A stretch of 64,000 nucleotides of DNA from M55B165 sp964423265 (GCA_964423265.1 CAYREF010000001.1:1-64000); one strand, 5' to 3'; positions 52,184-61,287 are shown, counted from the stretch's first letter. Program-made: numbers and translations. Notes: a model not told the origin generated them from the letters alone.

Positions 52184-55100
52184 TTAAAAATTACCCTTCC
52201 TTAATTCGTAAATCATTTTATCCATGATAAGGGGGATTATTTTAGGCAACATGGAAGGCATTAGTGCATCCATAACCTCCGGGAACATTTTTGGCATCAG
52301 CTTTTCCATGGACTCAGGCATCTGGGGGATGTTTCTTTTAAAGTATTTATATATTTTTGGCAGTACCTGGGGCATCATTTTAGGGAGCATTTTTGGTATC
52401 ATTGCAGGCATAATTTTAGGCATAAAAGAATAAGCCAAGTTTGTTAAAGGTGATGGCAATTTATTTATTACCCTCATCATTTTTTTCATGTATTTTGGCA
52501 TGGCAGAAATTAAGTCTGCCATAAAATCTTTCATAATTTTTGCCATTCCACTGGCTGTCATGTAATTTATCATGATATCGAATACTTCCCATGCTTGCAG
52601 AGTATCATTGGTTGAATCCTTGCTTTTAAAACCCAGTGACTCAATGAAATAGTCGGTTACATCTAATATTTTTAAATCTTTTTCTTTGTTGCTAACCCTT
52701 AACTGAACCTCACAACAGGGACAAGAGGTGAGGATAGTTTCTGCGCCTGTGCTGCTGGCTTCTTCTATTCTCATTTTACCAATAAGATCTGCAGTTGGGT
52801 CGGGTTCCCCGGCCCTGGTAAGCACGCTGCCGCAGCAAAGGGCATCTTCTTTGCTGTGCTCCATTTCCTTGAAAGTGATTCCTGGAATAGAAGCAATCAT
52901 GTCCCTGGGCTGCTGGTATATGTTACCATGCCTTCCTATGTGGCAGGGGTCATGGTAGGTTACAGTTTCATTCCTATTGAGCTTGGGAATTAATTTGCCC
53001 TCGCCAAGAAGTTTGGAAGCAGTTTCTGTAATATGCTCCAGTTCTACATCAAATTTAAGCCCTAATTTTTTTGCCCATTTTCGGTACATGTCATTAAGCG
53101 TTACCCAGCAGCCAGGACAGGATATTATTATTTTATTGATACCTTTTTTGTTTATATTTTCGATGTTTTTTCTTACAGCTTTTTCAAATACGTCCCATTT
53201 ACCTGCCATGTAGAAGGGAACTCCACAGCAGGCTTCTTCTTCTCCTAAAATAGTAAAATCAATTCCACCTTCCTTGAGTATTCTGGTTGCGTTTTGGGCA
53301 ATGTCCTGTGCTATGTAGGAGGCTGTACAACCGGCCCAGTACAGAGTGCTGCTGTCAGGGCTAACCTCTATATCTTCCGGTAACCATTTGCTCCTATCTT
53401 CCTTAAACTTTGCCCAGATGTTATTTTCGTTCCTGTAAGAAGAAGCCATCATCTCAAAAGCAGGAATAGTAGGATATTTCTTCTTGTATACTAAATCTTC
53501 CCTCATATTATCCCAGGTCTCCAGTATTGGTATTTCTACCTGGCAAACCGGATCGCATCTTTTGCAGGTGGTGCAAAGTAGGAAAGATTTTACAATTTCA
53601 TCATCTAATTTTATATTTCCCTTCTGGTATTCATTCAATATTTTCCATTTTCCCCTTGGTGTGGAGCTTTCCCACAGCCTGCTTTCATAGAGTTCGCAAG
53701 CTTGTACACAGTAGCCGCATTTTGCACAAAGGGTAGAATACCACAGTGCGTCTTTAGGTATTTTAGCTGTTTCACTTTTACCATTCCTTCTATTCTTTAC
53801 CATTTTCCTTAAAATGGGGTAAAGCCATTCCAGCCTTTCAGCTAACCGCATAAGGGAATTAAGTTTTTTTGCAGGATTATTCTTTAGGGAGCCAGTGGAG
53901 AACAGCTTTCCGGGGTTGAGGATATTGTCTTTATCTGCCTGCTTTTTGAAATTTAAAAGATAATCATACTTATCTCCCAAGCTTCTTTGGGATTTGTAAT
54001 TAAAGTACATCCCCGGACTGTATACTTTTCCCCCTAATTTTTCAGCTGCTTTTATCAGAGAGATGGAAGCGGTAAAGGTAGCCGCATATGATAGACTTCT
54101 TTCATCAGAAAGTATAAAGCCTAAAACAGTTAGGCTCCCATCTTTTGAGTAGATGTTTTCTGAAAGGAATCCGCTGTCTATTTCCCTGGAAACAATATTG
54201 TAAAATTGACCTGCTCTCTCTTTTGGAATTATTACTTCCACGGGTACCAATGAAGGACCTAGCTTTTTTATCCTCATTACAAAGAACCTGTTTTCCCATT
54301 CCTTTTCAGCCAAACTGCTGCTGCTAATCTTAGCTCCAGAATTCAGGCTGTTGATAAAGTTTTCCACATTTTCCTTACAATTTTCAAAATAGGAAATAAG
54401 TACATTATACTTCTCTTCTAATGATTCCCCGTTTTTTCCTATTTTATTTTTAGCCTTGGCCATGGCTGGGTTTATGAATGAAAATGTATAGAAGCTAATA
54501 TTTTTTCTGTAAGCCTGGCTGGCAAATTTTTCAATTTGGGAAAGGCTATCAAAGGTGAGCAATTTTTTATAAATTCTTTCCTTTCTCTTAATTGAAAAGG
54601 TGATTTCAGTTATAAGGGAGGTAGTCCCCATGCTTTCTGCTACCAAACTTATATCTTTTCCCCGGAGGGATTTTTGCTTCCCCTGGGGGGTTACAATTTT
54701 TACCTCTTGGACCAAGCTGCTAAATTTTCCATACTTGAAGCTGCCAATCCCTATCCCGCCCTGAGCCAGCCATCCGCCTACAGTAGACCCGGGAGCGCTT
54801 GAAGGATAAAGCCTTAAGTCTAATCCTTCTATATTTAATTTTGTTTCCAGGTCTTTCCATATAATACCCGGTTGAACAGTTACAGTTAGGTCTTTTTTGT
54901 TGATCTTCTTTATTTTATTCATCTGGGAAAATACAATGCTTATTCCTCTTGCTGCAGGTATAGAGCCTCCATAGCCACTGGTTCCTAAGCCTCTTGGGGT
55001 TAGTGGAATATTATATTTGCCTGCAAGCGTTACCAGCTTAATAATTTCTTCCGTATTTTTGGGAAGCACGATTGCATCAGGGAGGCTATCTATGCTTTTT

Positions 55101-55213
55101 CTGACAAAGGAAGGCATCACCCCTAAGTCAGTGGAATATAACATCCTTTCATATTTTTTAAGGTTAACCCTTCTCCCAAAAATATCTTTAAGCTCTGTTT
55201 CTATTTTTAGCAT
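52184..55213 (-). CDS. Fused FAD-linked oxidase / Fe-S / CCG-domain oxidoreductase (GlcD-HdrD type) with Pro/Met-repeat tail
   Basis: 1009 residues. FAD-binding PCMH domain about 45-215 (PRGLGTSGYGGSIPAARGI; SSAPGSTVGGWLAQGG) and FAD-oxidase C-terminal domain to about 440. Two 4Fe-4S motifs, CAKCGYCVQAC and CTTCKRCDPVC, lie near 490-560. Two cysteine-rich CCG domains follow (EACCGVPFYMAG with SCPGCW; ALCCGSVLTRAG with SCPCCE) at about 620-860. This is a D-lactate/glycolate-dehydrogenase- or HdrD-like electron-transfer enzyme. Residues about 929-1009 are an unusual tail with Pro every four residues (PKIM-PAMI-PKML-PKMM-PQVL). The substrate cannot be told. It is probably cytoplasmic or membrane-associated. 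Confidence 0.85.
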   Translation of the reverse strand: MLKIETELKDIFGRRVNLKKYERMLYSTDLGVMPSFVRKSIDSLPDAIVLPKNTEEIIKLVTLAGKYNIPLTPRGLGTSGYGGSIPAARGISIVFSQMNKIKKINKKDLTVTVQPGIIWKDLETKLNIEGLDLRLYPSSAPGSTVGGWLAQGGIGIGSFKYGKFSSLVQEVKIVTPQGKQKSLRGKDISLVAESMGTTSLITEITFSIKRKERIYKKLLTFDSLSQIEKFASQAYRKNISFYTFSFINPAMAKAKNKIGKNGESLEEKYNVLISYFENCKENVENFINSLNSGAKISSSSLAEKEWENRFFVMRIKKLGPSLVPVEVIIPKERAGQFYNIVSREIDSGFLSENIYSKDGSLTVLGFILSDERSLSYAATFTASISLIKAAEKLGGKVYSPGMYFNYKSQRSLGDKYDYLLNFKKQADKDNILNPGKLFSTGSLKNNPAKKLNSLMRLAERLEWLYPILRKMVKNRRNGKSETAKIPKDALWYSTLCAKCGYCVQACELYESRLWESSTPRGKWKILNEYQKGNIKLDDEIVKSFLLCTTCKRCDPVCQVEIPILETWDNMREDLVYKKKYPTIPAFEMMASSYRNENNIWAKFKEDRSKWLPEDIEVSPDSSTLYWAGCTASYIAQDIAQNATRILKEGGIDFTILGEEEACCGVPFYMAGKWDVFEKAVRKNIENINKKGINKIIISCPGCWVTLNDMYRKWAKKLGLKFDVELEHITETASKLLGEGKLIPKLNRNETVTYHDPCHIGRHGNIYQQPRDMIASIPGITFKEMEHSKEDALCCGSVLTRAGEPDPTADLIGKMRIEEASSTGAETILTSCPCCEVQLRVSNKEKDLKILDVTDYFIESLGFKSKDSTNDTLQAWEVFDIMINYMTASGMAKIMKDFMADLISAMPKYMKKMMRVINKLPSPLTNLAYSFMPKIMPAMIPKMLPKMMPQVLPKIYKYFKRNIPQMPESMEKLMPKMFPEVMDALMPSMLPKIIPLIMDKMIYELRKGNF

Positions 55214-55232
55214 GGGTCTCCTAGGTCATATA

Positions 55233-55250
55233 ATATTAATATATTAATAT
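55233..55250. promoter_or_regulatory. 18-bp perfect palindrome (candidate ArsR-family operator)
   Basis: ATATTAATATATTAATAT is its own reverse complement. It lies 20-37 bp upstream of the oxidoreductase start (minus) and 65 bp upstream of the queuosine transporter (plus). AT-rich palindromes of this kind are typical of ArsR-family sites. Low complexity makes chance possible. Confidence 0.45.
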
Positions 55251-55314
55251 ATCTTAATATTAACAGATTATCAATATTTTTTTATATTTCCCAAATAATG
55301 TAAAATATATTCTT

Positions 55315-55995
55315 ATGGATGGGAAAAATTATAAATACTTTGACTTAATTGTGGGACTGTTCGTGGCAGTCCTTTTGATCTCCAATATTGCCTCTACAAA
55401 GATTGTCCAGATTTGGAGGCTTACCTTTGACGGAGGTACTATACTTTTTCCCCTTTCATATATTTTTGGCGATATCCTTACCGAAGTTTATGGGTACAGA
55501 AAAAGCAGGAGAGTTATATGGATTGGTTTTTTCTGTGCAGTTCTTATGTCCGTTACCCTGGGGGTTATTGGAATAATAAAGCCGGCTGAAGGATGGGATC
55601 TGCAAGAGTCTTATATGGCAATTCTAGGGCAGACTCCAAGAATTGTTACTGCTTCGCTTATTGCCTATTTTCTGGGGGAATTTTCCAACTCTTTTATCAT
55701 GGCAAAAATGAAAATTTTAACCATGGGGAAGTGGCTTTTTACAAGGACCATTGGATCCACCATTGTAGGCCAGGGAGTAGATACTATGGTATTTGTAATA
55801 ATTGCCTTTAGCGGGCTTTATCCGGCTCCTTTAATAATTTCTATAATTGTGTCCAATTATGTGTTTAAGGTTGGCTTGGAAGCTGTATTTACGCCTGCAA
55901 CCTACAAGATAGTACACGTATTGAAAAAAGCAGAAAATGTAGACTACTATGATTACAAAACAAACTTCAATCCGTTTCTATTCTGGAGGAAATAG
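55315..55995 (+). CDS. Queuosine precursor transporter (YhhQ/VUT family)
   Basis: 226 residues with about six membrane helices. FPLSYIFGDILTEVYGYRKSRRVIW (about 44-68, given in part) and GSTIVGQGVDTMVFVIIAF are the family signatures. It imports queuine or preQ precursors for tRNA modification; no que genes are in the window. It is transcribed divergently from the oxidoreductase. Start at ATG 55315 without a clear ribosome-binding site. Confidence 0.88.
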   Translation: MDGKNYKYFDLIVGLFVAVLLISNIASTKIVQIWRLTFDGGTILFPLSYIFGDILTEVYGYRKSRRVIWIGFFCAVLMSVTLGVIGIIKPAEGWDLQESYMAILGQTPRIVTASLIAYFLGEFSNSFIMAKMKILTMGKWLFTRTIGSTIVGQGVDTMVFVIIAFSGLYPAPLIISIIVSNYVFKVGLEAVFTPATYKIVHVLKKAENVDYYDYKTNFNPFLFWRK

Positions 55996-56013
55996 ACACT
56001 CTTTAGGTTAAAC

Positions 56014-56568
56014 TTATATACCTTGAAGTTTTAAAGGCAGGTCAAGATGGTTTTCCTTCAGAAATTTTTGTCTGTAAGGGCCTCGCTTGCTTCTCCATCA
56101 TAGGTACTCCTGCCCTTGTTTATTATAATGCGGCGGTTAGAAAAATCATAAGCCATATCCAGGTCATAGGTGGCAATAATGATGGTTTTTTCCTTAAAAA
56201 ATTAACCAAGCAAAAAGCAACATCGTCAAATACACTGGTGGAAAACAGCTGGTCAATGGGATCCTGGAAAGCAAATCCTATATCCTCTCTAATGCTATGA
56301 AAGTTAGCTTTGTTTAGGGTTTTTCAAAAATGGATATATCTCCCTTCCTGTATTCTCCGTCCATGAGCCCGGCAATGTTTAAAAGAAAGATAGATTTGCC
56401 TGCCCCATTGGGACCAATTATTGAAACTTTCTCTCCTTCTTTAACCTTAAATGCTATGTCTTTTAGCGCCAGTTTCAATTCTGGGGTTGGCTGGCTCAAG
56501 TGGCTGCTAGAAGGATATTTATAAGAAAGGCTTTTAATTTGTACTGCGTATTTTTTATGTTCAGGCAT
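56014..56568 (-). pseudogene. Decayed ECF/cobalt-type ABC transporter ATPase (cbiO/ecfA relic)
   Basis: Residues 1-84 from ATG 56568 keep the Walker A, GPNGAGKS, then the frame stops after IFEKP. In another frame the text goes on: NFHSIREDIGFAFQDPIDQL, then FSTSVFDDVAF (Q-loop). The signature and Walker B region (about 80 residues) is deleted. It resumes as TIIIATYDLDMAYDFSNRRI and, after another frameshift, ends FLKENHLDLPLKLQGI at 56014. With these breaks it cannot make a working ATPase. Confidence 0.85.
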
Positions 56569-56669
56569 ATTGATTACCAGGCTAGATAAATTTTACAATC
56601 TCAATTATTTTAAGTGATGTAGATAATATAATGAAAGAGGCAAGAAATGTAATGCCTGAGGCAGATGAT

Positions 56670-56798
56670 TTATCTGACTTTCATCCGGGTTTTAAAATAT
56701 TTTTTTGCTCCATATATTGCCCCCGCCAGTCCTCCGGCTGAAATTGTGCCAGTAGATACGGCAGTTTTGAGATCCACAAATCCATCAGGCATATGCAT
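56670..56798 (-). pseudogene. N-terminal relic of a cobalt/nickel transport protein CbiM
   Basis: Starts MHMPDGFVDLKTAVSTGTIS behind AGGAGG, the classic CbiM opening whose N-terminal His2 binds metal, followed by AGGLAGAIYGAKKYFKTR. After 42 residues a TAA stops it; the remaining roughly 160 residues are absent. Between it and the cbiO relic an open stretch (KSDKSSASGITFLASFIILS on the minus strand) looks like a leftover end of a CbiQ-type membrane component. Together they are a collapsed cbiMQO locus. The 256 bases upstream (56799-57054) hold no gene I can identify. Confidence 0.8.
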
Positions 56799-57054
56799 CG
56801 CCGCCTCCTATAAGTGACACTAATATAATTAAAGTTGCACCAACTATTTAAATAGTCAACAGTAATTTGTTTTATTTAAATTTTTAAAAGAACTTCCTTC
56901 ATTTTGCTCATATATAATAGGCTTACCAGGAATACTTCATGGTGATTGAATTTTTCTGGCTGAAATTTAGCACTGTTATTTTACCCACATAATTTCTAAT
57001 ATTGATGTTAGCATGTTTTAGAATTGTAAGAACTGCTATGTATTTCTAAAAAAA

Positions 57055-57939
57055 CTATTCCATATCTTCAGGGTAAGGGTATCTGTAATGGCCGACTATT
57101 TCATAATCTAGAAGTACATCAACTTCACTTACCTTGCCTAGCTCTTTTGATGTCATTATTACCAAAGGCACGCCATTTTCATTGGTGTGCGATGAGATGA
57201 AGCCACCTAGATCCTTATGGGGGTTTTCTTCATCAAGCTGGAAATAAACAATATCCCCAGCCTGCCATTGGATATTATTGGCTGGGTGCTCTGGATCGTA
57301 TTCTGTGTCAAGCTCCAGCGCATGCCTTTTAAAGAATGTTTCCTGGAAGAAAACATGCCTGAAATCAATATATTTTATAGGCTCATCCCTTCCAATTATA
57401 TCCATGGGATAAGATTCTGAATGCTCTAACATGTCTTCATAAATTAACTCCATTAAGTCATAACCGCAGTCCCTTAGAACCATGGCTATTATGTCGGTGG
57501 AAACTCCTATATTGTCTGTGGGGTATCCTGTTTCCGGGTAAAGCTCATAACCGTATTCTATATTTTCTTCAAGCATCTCCAGTGACTTTAAAACTATATC
57601 TTTCTGGACATCAGACAGTTGGCTGTTTTCAACTCCACTAGGAGTTGGAACCTCGGTGGCTTTAGTTAGTTCAATTTCCATGCTTTCTAGTTCCTCCGGG
57701 GTTTCTTCTGCTAGCATCGTGGTAGCTTCTTCTGGTTCTGGGCTCTCCTCGTTTATTACCAATTCACTAATTGGATAACTCTTACTAGATTGAAATAAAT
57801 CCAGTGGAATCTTTTTTATCACTTCTTTGTAGTAATCTTTTAAAACCCAGAATTGCAGGGCAGCTAGAATAATTACAATTATTGCCAGATACTTGTAATT
57901 GCTGGATCTTTTTAACTGGGTTCTTCTACTCCTTCTCAT
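57055..57939 (-). CDS. DUF1287 family protein with N-terminal membrane anchor
   Basis: 294 residues. A basic start and one transmembrane helix (about 17-35) are followed by an acidic, Glu/Pro-rich linker (about 60-110) and a DUF1287 domain (about 115-290). The signatures are PTDNIGVSTDIIAMVLRDCG, the Asp/His in YIDFRHVFF, WQAGDIVYFQL, and VLLDYEIVGHYRYP. DUF1287 folds are NlpC/P60-like, so a cell-envelope role is possible; here GVS replaces the usual GVC, removing the likely nucleophile Cys. Confidence 0.8.
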   Translation of the reverse strand: MRRSRRTQLKRSSNYKYLAIIVIILAALQFWVLKDYYKEVIKKIPLDLFQSSKSYPISELVINEESPEPEEATTMLAEETPEELESMEIELTKATEVPTPSGVENSQLSDVQKDIVLKSLEMLEENIEYGYELYPETGYPTDNIGVSTDIIAMVLRDCGYDLMELIYEDMLEHSESYPMDIIGRDEPIKYIDFRHVFFQETFFKRHALELDTEYDPEHPANNIQWQAGDIVYFQLDEENPHKDLGGFISSHTNENGVPLVIMTSKELGKVSEVDVLLDYEIVGHYRYPYPEDME

Positions 57940-58132
57940 AGTATAGCTATTATATTAGATTCGGGCATAATTTGAAACTGCATTGAGGGGATTTTTAAAT
58001 TGACCTATTTTTAACTTTTTATTATTTACAAATTACCTTTATATATAACAGTATATATATTTCCGATGAATAAGGCTTATGTAAAGCAAGCCTGCAGAAG
58101 CTTTTACAAAAGGTAAAAAGGGAATAGCTATA

Positions 58133-58160
58133 TTGACATATTTAAATATATAATTATAAT
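58133..58160 (+). promoter_or_regulatory. Promoter and operator of the arsenic operon
   Basis: TTGACA (58133-58138), a 16-bp spacer and TATAAT (58155-58160), just before the arsR start. The spacer begins with the 12-bp palindrome ATATTTAAATAT (58138-58149), the likely ArsR operator overlapping -35 and -10. Confidence 0.75.
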
Positions 58161-58166
58161 TTAATT

Positions 58167-58520
58167 ATGGAAAATTTAAAAAACATGGTCAAAACAATAA
58201 AAGCGCTGGCCGATGAAGGAAGGCTTAGGATAATCCTTCTGTTAATGGAAAGGGATAACCTGTGTGTCTGTGAGATAAAGGAAGTTATCGGGCTGTCCCA
58301 GCCCACTATCTCCATACACCTTAAGTCGCTGCAGAATGCCGGGCTTATAGAGTCAAAAAAAGAGGGATTGTGGGTAAATTACTGCATTAGAAAAGAGATG
58401 AAGGGCGAAATTAAAAAGATAGTTGAGGGCATTAAAAATTCATTGGCAGGTGATAGCAAGATTGAAGACGATAGGAAAAAGATCAGAAAAGTTGACCGTA
58501 GGAAGATTTGTAAAAAATAA
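58167..58520 (+). CDS. arsR: Arsenite-responsive repressor ArsR
   Basis: 117 residues, winged helix. The As(III)-binding DNLCVCEIKEV motif (Cys33 and Cys35) lies in the recognition-helix region, followed by LSQPTISIHLKSLQNAGLI. This is the classic CVC sensor. It should repress its own operon until arsenite binds. The start lies 7 bp after the -10, so the transcript may be leaderless or have a very short 5' end. Confidence 0.92.
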   Translation: MENLKNMVKTIKALADEGRLRIILLLMERDNLCVCEIKEVIGLSQPTISIHLKSLQNAGLIESKKEGLWVNYCIRKEMKGEIKKIVEGIKNSLAGDSKIEDDRKKIRKVDRRKICKK

Positions 58521-58531
58521 TGGGAGAAGAA

Positions 58532-58942
58532 ATGAGGATATTGGTTTTGTGCACGGGCAATTCCTGCAGGAGCCAAATGGCTGAAGGGTTTTTTAAAAAA
58601 TACAGGAGGGATTGGGATATAAATAGCGCTGGTATTATGCCTTCCAGGGTACACCCTTTTGCCATTGAAGTGATGAAAGAAGCAGGTGTAGATATATCTA
58701 CCCACAGGTCTAAGAGCGTGGATGAATTTATGGGGCAGGATTTTGATTATGTTATTACCGTTTGTGACAATGCTAGAGAAAGCTGCCCTCATTTCCCGGG
58801 AAAAGTAAAAATGGTTCACTGGAGCTTCAGGGATCCGGCAAGCGTTATTGGAAGCAGGGAAAAACAGCTTGAGGCTTTTAGAACAATTAGAGATGAGATA
58901 GAGAAAAAAATAGAAGAATTTCTTAAGGAGGAAGAAATTTAA
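58532..58942 (+). CDS. arsC: Arsenate reductase, thioredoxin-coupled LMW-PTP type
   Basis: 136 residues from ATG 58532 (MRILVLCTGNSCRSQMAEGF), with GGGAGA 4 nt upstream; ATG 58520 gives four extra residues. The P-loop CTGNSCRS starts with the attacking Cys7. The C-terminal half has VCDNARESCPHFPG with Cys78 and Cys85, the redox pair of the pI258-type enzymes that need thioredoxin. It reduces arsenate to arsenite for the exporters downstream. Its stop overlaps the next start. Confidence 0.94.
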   Translation: MRILVLCTGNSCRSQMAEGFFKKYRRDWDINSAGIMPSRVHPFAIEVMKEAGVDISTHRSKSVDEFMGQDFDYVITVCDNARESCPHFPGKVKMVHWSFRDPASVIGSREKQLEAFRTIRDEIEKKIEEFLKEEEI

Positions 58943-59985
58943 TGGATATATTTATTGAAGCAGTTAGAAGCGGGTGGCTGGCATTGCTGGAATATCTTTC
59001 AGCTCATGTTCTAACCTGCCTGGTGCCTGCTTTTTTTATAGCAGGGGCTATTGCTGTGTTTGTCTCTAAAGGGGCAGTGCTTAAATATTTTGGGACAAAA
59101 GCAAAAAAGTGGTTATCATATAGTGTGGCAGCGGTTTCGGGGGCTGTACTTGCGGTATGTTCTTGCACTATCTTACCATTATTTGCAGGCATTAGAAAAA
59201 GGGGGGCAGGCCTTGGGCCTGCGATAGCATTCCTTTATTCAGGTCCTGCCATAAATATTTTAGCAATTGTATATACCGCAAGGCTTCTAGGCTATGACCT
59301 GGGTATTGCCAGAGGAATTGGAGCTATAATATTTTCAGTGATTATAGGCCTGCTTATGTCGGTTATATGGATGAAGGATGAGAGAAGGTTTCAGGCTAAT
59401 GGCAATTTTGTAGCTTCTGCAGAGGAGGGCGAACACTCTAAGCCCAAATACATAGGTATTGTATTTTTCCTTTCCCTGCTTGGGATATTGGTGTTTGGCG
59501 CCGCCCAGATGTGGATATATGCTGGGGTCTCTTTAGCTATACTTATAGCTATACTTATAATAGGCTTTAAGAGAAATGAAATTAAGGACTGGCTAAAAGA
59601 GACGGGCAAGCTTGCCTGGCAGATTATCCCTATACTGCTGGTTGGAGTTTTTGTGGCTGGAGTAATTAAATATTTTCTTCCCCAGAGTGTGGTAGAAACT
59701 TGGGTTGGGGGAAATAGCTTAAAGTCCAATTTTATGGCTTCTATTTTTGGGGCCCTTATGTATTTTTCAACGTTGACTGAAGTGCCTATTATAAGGGCAT
59801 TGATGGATCTGGGCATGGGAAAGGGCCCAGCCCTTACATTGCTTCTTGCAGGACCTTCCCTTTCCCTGCCGAATATGATAGTTATAGGCAGAGTAATGGG
59901 AGTAAAAAGAACTTTAACTTATGTATTATTGGTAATTGTGATGTCTACTTTTGTAGGCATGCTGTTTGGACATTTTTTTGCTTAA
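58942..59985 (+). CDS. ArsP-like permease (DUF318 family)
   Basis: 347-residue membrane protein with about eight helices. The family pattern is clear: VSGAVLAVCSCTILPLFAGI (about 68-87) with the CSC pair, GPAIAFLYSGPAINI, and near the end a second copy of the fold with FSTLTEVPIIRALMDLGMG and PALTLLLAGPSLSLPNMIVI. Members export organic arsenicals or other thiol-binding compounds. Overlaps arsC by one base. The neighbouring small thioredoxin is a frequent partner of this family. Confidence 0.88.
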   Translation: MDIFIEAVRSGWLALLEYLSAHVLTCLVPAFFIAGAIAVFVSKGAVLKYFGTKAKKWLSYSVAAVSGAVLAVCSCTILPLFAGIRKRGAGLGPAIAFLYSGPAINILAIVYTARLLGYDLGIARGIGAIIFSVIIGLLMSVIWMKDERRFQANGNFVASAEEGEHSKPKYIGIVFFLSLLGILVFGAAQMWIYAGVSLAILIAILIIGFKRNEIKDWLKETGKLAWQIIPILLVGVFVAGVIKYFLPQSVVETWVGGNSLKSNFMASIFGALMYFSTLTEVPIIRALMDLGMGKGPALTLLLAGPSLSLPNMIVIGRVMGVKRTLTYVLLVIVMSTFVGMLFGHFFA

Positions 59986-60003
59986 GATAAGGAGGAGATA
60001 AGA

Positions 60004-60234
60004 ATGAAAATACAAATTTTAGGTTCGGGATGCCCTAAATGTAAGAAAACAGAAGAAAATGCAAGGAAGGCTATGGAAAGCCTTGGAATTGAGGCAGAAG
60101 TGGAGAAGGTGACAGATGTAAACCAGATAATAGATTTTGGGGTTATGACTACCCCTGCCCTGGCTGTAGATGGAGAGGTTAAATTTTCGGGAAAAATTCC
60201 CTCAGCGGAAGAAATAAAAAAAATCTTAAAATAG
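60004..60234 (+). CDS. Small thioredoxin-like protein (CPKC, glutaredoxin-size)
   Basis: 76 residues; the GSGCPKCKKTEEN active site (about 8-20) with a CPKC redox pair and the cis-Pro in VMTTPALAVDGEV. It is the minimal thioredoxin of the MTH895/TM0996 type. AGGAGG precedes the ATG. Sits between the permease and the ACR3 pump, so it probably reduces ArsC or feeds thiols to the permease; no thioredoxin reductase is in the window. Confidence 0.9.
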   Translation: MKIQILGSGCPKCKKTEENARKAMESLGIEAEVEKVTDVNQIIDFGVMTTPALAVDGEVKFSGKIPSAEEIKKILK

Positions 60235-60243
60235 GCGGGTAAT

Positions 60244-61287
60244 ATGGTTAAAAAAAGAATTTCCTTTTTTGAAAGGTATCTTACTGTTTGGGTATTGTTG
60301 TGCATAGGTGTTGGAGTGGCTATTGGCAGGTGGCTGCCTGCCTTTCCTAATGCCCTAAGCAAGCTGGAGTATGCTCATGTATCCATACCAGTTGCCATAC
60401 TGATATGGCTTATGATATATCCCATGATGCTAAAGGTAGATTTTGCCAGCATTGTTAATGCCACTAAAAAGCCGAGAGGGCTTACGGTTACCACCGTTAC
60501 CAACTGGTTAATTAAGCCCTTTACCATGTACGGGATAGCATTCTTTTTTTTAAAAATTGTTTTTGCCAAATTTATACCCGAGGCTTTAGCTACTGAATAT
60601 TTGGCAGGAGCAGTGCTGTTGGGAGCGGCGCCATGCACAGCTATGGTTTTTGTTTGGAGCTATCTTTCAGACGGAGACCCTGCCTATACGCTGGTGCAGG
60701 TAGCAGTAAATGATATTATCATACTTTTTGCTTTTACTCCCATTGTTGCCTTTCTTCTGGGGGTAAGCGATGTATTCGTTCCTTATGATACCCTGTTTTT
60801 ATCGGTAGTCTTGTTTGTGGTCATACCTTTTGCGGCAGGTTACCTGTCCAGGATTTGGGTAATAAAAAGGAAGGGACTGGAATATTTTGAGAATGTGTTT
60901 TTGAAAAAATTTAACAAGATAACTGTAATTGGCCTTCTTTTAACCTTAATTATTATTTTTTCCTTCCAGGGAGATATAATACTGGGCAACCCTGTGCACA
61001 TAGTGTTTATTGCTATACCCTTGGTCATCCAGACCTTCCTGATTTTTATTATAGCTTATGGATGGTCGAAACTTTGGAAACTGTCCCACGGTGTTGCTGC
61101 TCCTGCAGCTATGATTGGGGCAAGTAATTTCTTTGAGCTGGCAGTTGCTGTGGCCATATCCCTTTTTGGCCTTCAATCAGGAGCTACCCTGGCTACAGTA
61201 GTGGGAGTACTAGTAGAGGTTCCGGTGATGCTTACCCTGGTAAGGATTGCCAACAGGACCAGGCACTGGTTTCCGGCTAAAAAATAA
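60244..61287 (+). CDS. acr3: Arsenite efflux transporter ACR3
   Basis: 347-residue membrane protein with ten hydrophobic helices. VWVLLCIGVGVAIGRWLP at the N-terminus, LGAAPCTAMVFVWSYLSDGDP (about 124-144, shown in part) with the essential Cys, and GASNFFELAVAVAISLFG are ACR3 (BART family), not ArsB. It exports arsenite using the proton gradient. Confidence 0.93.
   Translation: MVKKRISFFERYLTVWVLLCIGVGVAIGRWLPAFPNALSKLEYAHVSIPVAILIWLMIYPMMLKVDFASIVNATKKPRGLTVTTVTNWLIKPFTMYGIAFFFLKIVFAKFIPEALATEYLAGAVLLGAAPCTAMVFVWSYLSDGDPAYTLVQVAVNDIIILFAFTPIVAFLLGVSDVFVPYDTLFLSVVLFVVIPFAAGYLSRIWVIKRKGLEYFENVFLKKFNKITVIGLLLTLIIIFSFQGDIILGNPVHIVFIAIPLVIQTFLIFIIAYGWSKLWKLSHGVAAPAAMIGASNFFELAVAVAISLFGLQSGATLATVVGVLVEVPVMLTLVRIANRTRHWFPAKK

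Noticed and set aside
52224..52433. Plus-strand hydrophobic reading frame rich in Ile and Gly
   Set aside because: It is the antisense image of the Pro/Met repeats of the oxidoreductase tail.
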